Of a stretch of DNA of 22,284 nucleotides, positions 13,975 to 20,154 are shown in pieces (within the stretch, counting starts at the first letter, position 1; each line of letters opens with the position of its first letter). The translations under genes were made by a program, and so were the position numbers. This stretch comes from B4-G1 sp964393895 (GTDB lineage Bacteria > Chloroflexota > Anaerolineae > B4-G1), in NCBI GenBank assembly GCA_964393895.1, contig CAYMWP010000078.1:1-22284 (forward strand). Direction: 5' to 3'. The notes under the pieces were generated by a model that was given only the letters and a program-made list of their open reading frames with translations, had not been told where the DNA came from and did no database searches.

Positions 13975-14959
13975 CCCGGTTTCCGCGAACTCTTCTGAGC
14001 ACCCTCATCGCCCGCAGCGTGACCCACTTGCTGGGCTGGCCCTTCACCTCGACGTCGGCCCACATCTTGCCGTTGTAGCTGTACTCCATCTTCCAGCGCC
14101 CCTGCTCGTCCTGCTTGGAGAGCACCAGTTCGATTGCCTCGTCCAGGCGCGGGTCGTCCCCGCAGCCCGCTTCGACCAGCGCTTCCAGGTTGAGCAGCAC
14201 GTCGGTGACATAGCCCAGCGGGTAGCCGAACTTGAGCCAACTGGAGCTGATGTGCTCTTTGTGAGGATAGTCGGCGCGGGCGACGTCGTAGCTGAGCAAA
14301 AAGTCGGTGCTGGTCTCGATGGCGGCCTCGACGGCGGGGGTGCGTTCAGCGGCGGGCACGCGGTTGAGCGCCCACAATGCCCGCACTGCGCCCCAAGCGC
14401 AGGGCAGGCCATAATTGGCGGAGCAGACAAAGCCGGGAGCCTGGACGCCTCCCTTGCGGTACCATTCGTATCCGTCGCCGGTGATGGAACGGGCCAGGGA
14501 ATCAACCGCCCGACCCAGCCGCTCGTCCCCCCAGTAGCCCAGGTCGAGCAGCGCCCGCACCACGTTGCCCCACAGACAATGGATGGCCCCGCTGGGCCGG
14601 GCGTCAACATAGCACGAGAAAGCGCCGGTTTCAGCCTGGGAATGAGCGAGAACATACTCAATGGCCTGGCGTACCCGCGCGTCCCGCCCGGTGGCTCCCA
14701 ACTGAGCCAGGAAGAGCACAGACCACAGGGTGGAGCGATACTTGGGGGAGTAGCCACCACCGGGCTTGACCCAGTAGCCCTCCGGGTACTGGGCGTCCAG
14801 GATGGCCGGAACGGGGCCGCTGCGCATCACGGCAGCCCGGGCGGCGATCACCTCGGGGTCATTGAGCGGGCGACCCAAGAGATCGCGCAGCCCAAAGTGG
14901 CGCACACCGGGGTTGGCTTCGTCCGGCTCCAGCAGCCAGGGGAGCGGGTCGGGTTTCAC
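13955..14959 (-). CDS. Alpha/alpha-toroid (prenyltransferase/squalene-cyclase-fold) protein
   Basis: The product is 334 residues from a GTG at 14959, three bases after the GAF gene stop, with GAAGGG upstream. The N-terminal motif is PWLLEPDEANPGVRHFGLRDLLGRP. Repeated helical pairs follow (STLWSVLFLAQLG, HCLWGNVVRALLDLG, LPCAWGAVRALWALNRVP at 185-202, DVLLNLEALVEAG). The C-terminal motif is PSKWVTLRAMRVL (309-321). The spacing of aromatic/GxW repeats is that of alpha/alpha toroids such as squalene cyclases and protein prenyltransferase beta subunits. The DxDD catalytic motif of hopene cyclases is absent, and no signal peptide or membrane segment is seen, so cyclase activity should not be assumed. 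It is paralogous to its two operon neighbours. Confidence 0.8.
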   Translation of the reverse strand: MKPDPLPWLLEPDEANPGVRHFGLRDLLGRPLNDPEVIAARAAVMRSGPVPAILDAQYPEGYWVKPGGGYSPKYRSTLWSVLFLAQLGATGRDARVRQAIEYVLAHSQAETGAFSCYVDARPSGAIHCLWGNVVRALLDLGYWGDERLGRAVDSLARSITGDGYEWYRKGGVQAPGFVCSANYGLPCAWGAVRALWALNRVPAAERTPAVEAAIETSTDFLLSYDVARADYPHKEHISSSWLKFGYPLGYVTDVLLNLEALVEAGCGDDPRLDEAIELVLSKQDEQGRWKMEYSYNGKMWADVEVKGQPSKWVTLRAMRVLRRVRGNRDGQKVG

Positions 14960-14961
14960 GT

Positions 14962-15582
14962 TTACCCTTCGGCCTCTATGACGGCCGCGGCGTAATCCAG
15001 GGCGGAAGCGGAGAGAGTCGCCAGGATGGAGAGCAATTTGGCGTCGTTATTGGTGAAATCCTCCCCGGAGCGCTTGTTGAGCACTTCGATCACGCCCAGG
15101 ACCCTGCCCCGCGCGGCCAGTGGCACCGCCACCAGTGCGCGGGTCTCAAAGCCGACTTGCTCATCCATGTCGCGCAGGAAGCGCATGTCGGTGAGAACAT
15201 TGTTGACGACGACAGGTTTGGCGTTCTCGGCCACCCAGCCGGCGATGCCCTGCCGGCGGTCGAAACGGATGCCGGGCAGCGTCTCGCGCACAGCGCCGTG
15301 CACCAGCACGAAAACTAGTTCGTCGGTCTCCTCGTCAATCAGCATCAGCGAGCCATCGGCGGCATCCAGCAGTTCCAGGGCGCAGAACAGTGTATCGTCC
15401 AACAGGGCCAGGAGGTCTTGCTCGGGCGTAAAGTGATGGACAGTCTCCTGCAGGCTCTGCAGGGCGTCGAGATAGCGGCGCAGGGCGCGAATCTCGTCGG
15501 TCAACAGTTGGTTCTCGTCTTTGAGACGGGAGCACTCGTGTTGGAGAAAGCGTATGAGTTGGGTGGTGTCTTCAGCTGGCAT
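14962..15582 (-). CDS. GAF-domain protein with N-terminal coiled coil
   Basis: The product is 206 residues; the ATG at 15582 has a strong AGGAGGG site. Residues about 6-50 form a coiled coil (LIRFLQHECSRLKDENQLLTDEI). Residues about 55-200 are a GAF domain: LMLIDEETDELVFVLVHGA, GIRFDRRQGIAGWVAENAKPVVVNNV, ALVAVPLAARGRVLGVIEVLNKRSGEDFTNNDAKLL. GAF domains bind cyclic nucleotides, haem or other small ligands. No output domain (HTH, kinase, GGDEF) is attached, so it probably works through its partners. It sits between two toroid genes with gaps of 17 and 2 nt, which implies one operon and perhaps one complex. Confidence 0.9.
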   Translation of the reverse strand: MPAEDTTQLIRFLQHECSRLKDENQLLTDEIRALRRYLDALQSLQETVHHFTPEQDLLALLDDTLFCALELLDAADGSLMLIDEETDELVFVLVHGAVRETLPGIRFDRRQGIAGWVAENAKPVVVNNVLTDMRFLRDMDEQVGFETRALVAVPLAARGRVLGVIEVLNKRSGEDFTNNDAKLLSILATLSASALDYAAAVIEAEG

Positions 15583-15599
15583 AATTCCCTCCTATTCCG

Positions 15600-16562
15600 C
15601 TACTTGAGCGTTTCACTACCTCCGCCTGTGCCAGGCCGGGAACTGGCCGTCTTGACCACGTACAACGCCTGCCACGTCACCCATTTGCTGGGCCGGCGAC
15701 GCTTTTCCAGTTGCGTCCACGTGCGGCTGCCATAGGGACTGGCGCCGTTCCAGCGACCGTCGTCGCGGCGCCGATCCTTCAACCATTTTACTGCCTTGCG
15801 GAAGGTAGGTTTGGCGTTCAGGTGACCCAGGTCGGCGAGAGCGCGCAGGGTAAAGAGCACGTCGGCCTGGTAAAAGAGCGGGAAATTGAGCCGCTCCCAC
15901 AGTTTGTGGCGCGGGCCACTGCTGGGATAGCTTCCCTCGCGCAGTTTGAAGCGACCCAAGAAACGGACGCCGTTATCAATCGCCTTCTGGATGGCATCGC
16001 TGTGCCCGCTGGCGGGAACTCGCCCCAGGCCCCACAGCGCCCGCGCCGCGCCCCAGGCGCAGGGCAGGTCGTCGTTGAGGGGACAGCGCCATTTGCCCGC
16101 GATTCCCGCATCCGCCAATTCTGCCTCGAATTGTCGCACCCGCTCGTCTCGCCCGTGACCGAGGGCGTGCAGGTAACCGATCAGATTGCCGTGAAAGCAG
16201 GGCCATACGGTGGAGCGATCCTCGTCGTGCACTTGGCCGATCATACGTTGGCAGGCGGCAGCGATGCGCTCGTCCTGCCCGTCGGCGGCGAGTTCGGCCA
16301 GCAGGAGCAGTTGCCAGTGAGTGGAGGTATATTTGTAGGTGTAGTAGCTCCGCTCCCCTTCCCAGCGACCGTCGCCAGCGTAGTGGGAGAGTATCTCGGC
16401 CGCCGGCCCGCGCTCCATTATCTCCCGGCGCATCTCGATCACCGCTGCGTCTTTCTCCGCTCGACCGAGCAGCTTGGTCAGCGTCCAGTAGCGGACCGAC
16501 GGGTCAGAAAGGTCCATCAGCCACGGGACAACGTCAGAGTATAGCACCTCGATCCAGTCCAT
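15600..16562 (-). CDS. Alpha/alpha-toroid (prenyltransferase/squalene-cyclase-fold) protein, first gene of operon
   Basis: The product is 320 residues; the ATG at 16562 has GAGGGA upstream. It shares with its neighbours the N-terminal motif VPWLMDLSDPSVRYWTLTKLLGR, the central LPCAWGAARALWGLGRVPA (166-184) and the C-terminal RRPSKWVTWQALYVV. Helical repeats such as STHWQLLLLAELA, WPCFHGNLIGYLHALGHG and QADVLFTLRALADLGHL suggest an alpha-alpha barrel. It is cytoplasmic by lack of a signal peptide. No DxDD or zinc-binding prenyltransferase triad was identified, so the substrate is unknown. It heads the four-gene operon toroid, GAF, toroid, mini-toroid. Confidence 0.8.
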   Translation of the reverse strand: MDWIEVLYSDVVPWLMDLSDPSVRYWTLTKLLGRAEKDAAVIEMRREIMERGPAAEILSHYAGDGRWEGERSYYTYKYTSTHWQLLLLAELAADGQDERIAAACQRMIGQVHDEDRSTVWPCFHGNLIGYLHALGHGRDERVRQFEAELADAGIAGKWRCPLNDDLPCAWGAARALWGLGRVPASGHSDAIQKAIDNGVRFLGRFKLREGSYPSSGPRHKLWERLNFPLFYQADVLFTLRALADLGHLNAKPTFRKAVKWLKDRRRDDGRWNGASPYGSRTWTQLEKRRRPSKWVTWQALYVVKTASSRPGTGGGSETLK

Positions 16563-16752
16563 TGCTCAATCCCTCGTGCAATTCAGATTCGAGCCTGCCC
16601 TTTAGGGAACTGTACACCAACTGGACGCGATTGTCAACTTGTGGCCGTTAGGGTAGGCACACGCACCCGGCAGAAGAACACGGATGCGCAGGATTTGTGG
16701 ATCAATCGGCCGGGGCGACTGCACCGTAGCCGCGATGTATCTTTTCAAAAAG

Positions 16753-16841
16753 GTAACTGCTCAACCTGACCCAGACCTCCGAGGTCTAGAGTGCCTGTGT
16801 AGCTTCCAAAGACCTCGGAGGTCTATAGCCTGAGCAGTTAC
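16753..16841. repeat. 89-bp MITE-like repeat related to the element at 8688-8836
   Basis: Perfect 11-bp terminal inverted repeats, gtaactgctca (16753-16763) and tgagcagttac (16831-16841). Inside are the same two 15-mers as in the first element, agacctccgaggtct (16773-16787) and agacctcggaggtct (16810-16824), in the opposite order. The outer repeats differ from those of the first element, and no target duplication is clear. Confidence 0.7.
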
Positions 16842-16884
16842 TCACAAAGTTGGGGTGCAAGAATACTCGAGGCTCCTGACCCCT

Positions 16885-16937
16885 GTCCCGGGGGCGGGTT
16901 CGTAGGATTGATCTTGCTCCTGAGCCGCCCCCGGGAC
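16885..16937 (-). terminator. GC-rich hairpin downstream of acyltransferase gene
   Basis: gtcccgggggcgg (16885-16897) pairs perfectly with ccgcccccgggac (16925-16937) across a 27-nt loop. It lies 23-75 nt after the acyltransferase stop. It may end that operon, but it lacks a T run and also resembles a GC-rich repeat at about 11615-11649, so it may simply be a dispersed repeat. Confidence 0.45.
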
Positions 16938-16959
16938 GGGGGCTTGAGCGACTTCCCCG

Positions 16960-17700
16960 TTAGCGCAGTCGCAGGTAGTCGGGGGCCTCGTCCCAGGGAT
17001 AGATCTCGGTCCCTTGCGCCGCCGCGCGAATGGCCGGGTTATCTGAATAGTGACCGCGTCGTTCCGGGGAAATCAGTTCCGCGATGTGGCGCATGATCTC
17101 GTGGCCGATCTCTTCCAACTGGCGACGGCGCTGTCGCCCCCGGCCGGTGGCGCGGAAGGGGCCAAATGGTTTGCCTATCCGTACCGTGACGCGGGCGCGT
17201 CGCCACTGGCGCAAGCGCGGAAAAACGTCTAGCAGGCCATCAAAGCCCATCGGCAGGATCGGCGCGCCCGTGCGGACGGCCAAGAAGGCCGCGCCGGGCC
17301 GGGCTGGTCGCAGCACCGTCGCCCAGTTGCCGGCCTCGGGAAATATGCCCAGCACGCCGCCCTGCGCCAGCACTGCCTCCGCCGCCAGTAGCGCGTCCCG
17401 CGAGGCCGTGCCCCGGTAGACGGGGTAGTAGCCCCACAGCTTGGGGATCCACGTTACCCAGGCGGGCGCGTTGGGCATCCGAAAGCCCCCCACGAACTCT
17501 ACCGGCCAGGGGGCAACTCGCACCATCGCCACCGGGTCAATAAAGCTAAAGTGGTTGGCGACGGTCAGCAGCGGGCCTTTCTGGGGCATGTTCTCTTGCC
17601 CGATTATTCGAATGTCGGTGAGCGCCGCGAAGGCGAGTTTGCTCAAGTGGTGCAATAGAGCGCGAATCAAGCGCCGGCGCGGGTAGCGGATCTTGGTCAT
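16960..17700 (-). CDS. 1-acyl-glycerol-phosphate acyltransferase-like (PlsC family) protein
   Basis: The product is 246 residues; the ATG at 17700 has GAGGGA seven or so bases upstream. The catalytic HxxxxD motif is NHFSFID (His50, Asp55). The substrate-binding block is FPEAGN (120-125, in place of the usual FPEGTRS), followed by GAAFLAVRTGAPILPMGFDG. A weak hydrophobic segment lies at about 20-30. PlsC-family enzymes transfer acyl groups to lysophosphatidate or related acceptors at the inner membrane face. With a glycosyltransferase and a YfhO-like protein upstream in the same operon, acylation of a glycolipid is equally possible. The C-terminus after the domain (about 225-246) is a short family-variable tail ending in DYLRLR. 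Confidence 0.88.
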   Translation of the reverse strand: MTKIRYPRRRLIRALLHHLSKLAFAALTDIRIIGQENMPQKGPLLTVANHFSFIDPVAMVRVAPWPVEFVGGFRMPNAPAWVTWIPKLWGYYPVYRGTASRDALLAAEAVLAQGGVLGIFPEAGNWATVLRPARPGAAFLAVRTGAPILPMGFDGLLDVFPRLRQWRRARVTVRIGKPFGPFRATGRGRQRRRQLEEIGHEIMRHIAELISPERRGHYSDNPAIRAAAQGTEIYPWDEAPDYLRLR

Positions 17701-17718
17701 AGTTTCCCTCAGTTCCCA

Positions 17719-17752
17719 AGACCTTTGGGGTTTCAGAAAACCCCAAAGGTCT
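17719..17752. repeat. Perfect 15-bp stem-loop spanning the YfhO-like stop codon
   Basis: agacctttggggttt (17719-17733), loop caga, then its exact complement (17738-17752). The TGA of the upstream gene starts in the loop. On the minus strand no T run follows; on the plus strand gcttttt follows, but no gene there needs it. The agacct...aggtct ends recall the 15-mers of the two MITE-like elements, so it is probably a dispersed repeat that also acts as an attenuator. Confidence 0.75.
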
Positions 17753-20138
17753 GCTTTTTGAGCGCCGCTGCCCCCCAAACGGTCAGGCACAGCCAGGTGA
17801 CTACACTCACCGCCAGGCCCGCACGCCAGGTCCACGGGGCGAACTCTATCCGTACTATGTGCTCGCCCGGCGGCACTGGAACCGCGCGGAAGGCGTAATT
17901 GGCCCGCAGCAGTTCGACCGGTGCACCGTCCACCGCCGCCCGCCAGCCGGGGTAGTAGACGTCGCTCAGCACCAGGAGCGCGGGCGCAGGTGTGGTCACG
18001 GTCAACGCGACCTCGTTCAATTCGTAGCGCGTGAAAGAGACGCGCGGCTCCTCGTCGCCGGGGTCAGAGGCCAATGGCTCCCCTCGTTCCAGAATCACCA
18101 CTCGACTGGGGTCGAACTCTGGCGCGTGGATTGCCTGCCAGGCCGCGGCGTGATCGGTCACCACCTGCGAGCGGTAGACGAGGAAAGCGCGAGGCAGCGC
18201 GGCGGTGTTCAGGTAGACGTCAATCTGTGGATTCTCGGTATAGACCGGCGCCAGCCGCTCGTCGCCGGGCGGGTCGTCCTTGCCGGCCAGGATGTACTTG
18301 ACGCCAAGCAAGTTGTAGAGCGGCGCTCCTCGCTCCCCCATCGCCCAACGGTAGGCCTGGTAGGGGGCCAGTTCCAGCGGGTTGTATACGCCGCCAACGT
18401 CGTATAGGGAGTGAGCCAGCGCAGCGTCGGGCTGCCAGGCGCCGGTGGTCGCCTCCACGCGGGAAAGGCCGCCGTTCTGCCGCACGAAAGCGGCGACGTC
18501 CTGGTGGAGAAAGCCCAGCGTGGGGTCGTTCGGTTCGGTCTCCAGCGTGGAGCCTAGCCCGACCAGGTCGGCAGCCAGGAGGAGTGGGAGCAGCCAGGCT
18601 GCCCAGCGGAAGCGGTGGGCGAGCCATACGAGCAGGCCGCTGAGCGCGAGCAGCGCGGCGGCGATGAGGATGCTGGCAGTGGCTTGCGGTACGCGATCGG
18701 GCGGGGGCAGCGTCCGCGCCTGCGGCAGTCCCACGGCCAGGAGCACCGCTGCGGCGGCCAGGGCGGCCGATCCGGTCCAACCGGCGAAGCGGCCTGCGCC
18801 ACTCTGCAAGAGCCGGTCGAGGCCATAGGCCGCCAGCGCCGCCAATCCCAGGTCGGCCAGCAAGATCAGGCGCGCCGGGACGCGCACCTGGTCAAAGGTA
18901 GGCGCGTAGCGATAAAGCAGCCCGTAGAGTGGCGTGTGGCGGCCCATCGCCAGAGTGAAGGCGAGGGGCGTCAGAATGGCAAAGAAAGCAACAGGGTAGC
19001 CCTTGGCGTGAGGTATGGGAGGTAAAACGTAATGCGTAAAACGTGATGCGTAATGCGTGGTGCGTGATGTGACGGCGGCCACTGCCAGCGCCAGCGCAGC
19101 TATGCCCACGTATCCCACCTCGACGCGCTCCCAGGGGGCCCAAAAGCCAGCCGGGCCGCGCCCGTAAAAGCCGGGGGCCAGCAGGCCGATCAATGCCCGC
19201 GGCGGCAGGGAGTAACGGGTCGCTTCGTCGTAGGTCAGATGGCTCCGGCCGGTGTGCCCGGCCATCTCCCAGGCGGGGAGCAGGGCGAGGGCTGCGCCGC
19301 CTACCCCCACGGCGACGATGAGGGCCGCCAATCCCAGTGTGCGCGCGCGTCGCCGATCCACCGCCAGGCGGTAGAGCAAGTAGAGCGCGAGCGTCAGCGC
19401 CAGGAAGAGCAACATCTGAGCGTGCCCGGCCAGCGCCGCTGTCGCCAGCACCGCGCCCGCCCCGCTTGCCAAAGCGGCCCGTCCCTCGGTCAGAGCGCGA
19501 TGGGTGAGCAGCAGGAGCAGGGGCAGCCAGGCCGCCGTCGCATTGAGGTTCAGGTTGCCGATGTGGGTCAGGAACAGGTCGGAGAGGGCGAAGGCGATCC
19601 CGCCCAACAGCGCGGCGGGCCGGCGCAGGCCCAGCCCTCGCGCCAGGAAGAACATGTTCGTGCCTGCCAGCCAGATGTGAAAGATGACCAATCCTTCCAT
19701 CACGCCGTAGGAAGGCTCGCCGAACAGGGCAAAGGTCAGCAGGTTGATGGGGTAAAAGAGGCCGGACTGGTTATCGGCGACGAAGGGGGCGCCGCTGTAA
19801 AGGTGTGGGTTCCAGAGAGGGACGACGCCCGCTCGCAGGCTGCGCGCCCCAAAGCGGTAGAGGGGCCAGAGGAAAGAGACCAGGTCGCCGCCGCCGCGCG
19901 GAATCCACTGCCCGGCAAGGAGCAAGGGCCAGAAGAGGGCGGCGACGATCAACGCCAGTAGCGCCAGCACGACCAGGTCGAAGAATAGCTCGCGGCGCGC
20001 CTTTTCAATAAACTGGGGTTTGGCAGATAAGAAACCAGGTTTTTCTGTAAGCGAAGGCGCTTCTGCTTCGCCCGAAGCGACAAAAACCTGGTTTCTTCCC
20101 CCGGATTTTTGAGAGGATACCTCGCGGCGCTGTCTCAT
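17733..20138 (-). CDS. YfhO-like polytopic membrane protein
   Basis: The product is 801 residues from the ATG at 20138, which has GAGGAGG just upstream; a TTG at 20165 is possible but overlaps the previous gene. About a dozen membrane helices lie from residue 55 to about 540, including DLVSFLWPLYRFGARSLRAGVVPLWNPHLYSGAPF early on, the signature of YfhO and related GT-C-fold proteins. A soluble beta-rich region (about 560-760) includes VVILERGEPLA and VYYPGWRAAVDGAPVELLRANYAFRAVPVPPGEH, typical of YfhO C-termini, and a last helix follows. YfhO of Bacillus is linked to glycosylation of lipoteichoic acid, so a lipid-linked sugar transfer role is inferred. Oddities: residues about 13-43 are encoded by a palindromic repeat, a short internal segment by a heptamer array, and the last eight residues by a hairpin. 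Confidence 0.85.
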   Translation of the reverse strand: MRQRREVSSQKSGGRNQVFVASGEAEAPSLTEKPGFLSAKPQFIEKARRELFFDLVVLALLALIVAALFWPLLLAGQWIPRGGGDLVSFLWPLYRFGARSLRAGVVPLWNPHLYSGAPFVADNQSGLFYPINLLTFALFGEPSYGVMEGLVIFHIWLAGTNMFFLARGLGLRRPAALLGGIAFALSDLFLTHIGNLNLNATAAWLPLLLLLTHRALTEGRAALASGAGAVLATAALAGHAQMLLFLALTLALYLLYRLAVDRRRARTLGLAALIVAVGVGGAALALLPAWEMAGHTGRSHLTYDEATRYSLPPRALIGLLAPGFYGRGPAGFWAPWERVEVGYVGIAALALAVAAVTSRTTHYASRFTHYVLPPIPHAKGYPVAFFAILTPLAFTLAMGRHTPLYGLLYRYAPTFDQVRVPARLILLADLGLAALAAYGLDRLLQSGAGRFAGWTGSAALAAAAVLLAVGLPQARTLPPPDRVPQATASILIAAALLALSGLLVWLAHRFRWAAWLLPLLLAADLVGLGSTLETEPNDPTLGFLHQDVAAFVRQNGGLSRVEATTGAWQPDAALAHSLYDVGGVYNPLELAPYQAYRWAMGERGAPLYNLLGVKYILAGKDDPPGDERLAPVYTENPQIDVYLNTAALPRAFLVYRSQVVTDHAAAWQAIHAPEFDPSRVVILERGEPLASDPGDEEPRVSFTRYELNEVALTVTTPAPALLVLSDVYYPGWRAAVDGAPVELLRANYAFRAVPVPPGEHIVRIEFAPWTWRAGLAVSVVTWLCLTVWGAAALKKQTFGVF
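19023..19071. repeat. Heptanucleotide array inside the YfhO-like gene
   Basis: Seven 7-bp units: taaaacg, taatgcg, taaaacg, tgatgcg, taatgcg, tggtgcg, tgatgtg. On the coding strand it encodes a segment rich in Ser, Arg, Thr, His and Tyr between two membrane helices. Confidence 0.8.
20030..20097. repeat. Palindromic repeat within the N-terminal coding region of the YfhO-like gene
   Basis: aagaaaccaggtttt (20030-20044) pairs perfectly with aaaacctggtttctt (20083-20097). The interior holds smaller stems (gcgaag/cttcgc and gcttcg/cgaagc). It encodes the non-conserved residues NQVFVASGEAEAP to LSAKPQF, upstream of the first membrane helix. Confidence 0.75.
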
Positions 20139-20154
20139 TGCCTCCTCGCATTGT

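Larger units (their letters stand above)
16563..16959. other. Intergenic region holding two repeat elements, no gene
   Basis: This stretch lies between the end of the acyltransferase gene and the start of the toroid operon. No coding frame is convincing. It contains the TIR element at 16753-16841 and the GC-rich inverted repeat at 16885-16937. The promoter for the toroid operon should lie near 16563-16640, but no clear consensus boxes were found. Confidence 0.6.

Noticed and set aside
13751..14995. A 414-codon plus-strand open frame across the toroid operon
   Set aside because: The minus-strand genes have shared paralogous motifs, ribosome sites and tight spacing; the plus frame has none of these.
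13955..16562. Squalene-hopene cyclase or protein prenyltransferase function for the toroid proteins
   Set aside because: The fold-like repeats are there, but the DxDD motif and the prenyltransferase zinc ligands were not found, so only the fold is claimed.
17719..17760. Rho-independent terminator on the plus strand (stem followed by gcttttt)
   Set aside because: No plus-strand gene ends nearby, so it is recorded as a repeat overlapping the minus-strand stop codon.
19023..19071. Possible CRISPR array from the regular short units
   Set aside because: Units are 7 bp and contiguous, with no spacers and no cas genes.
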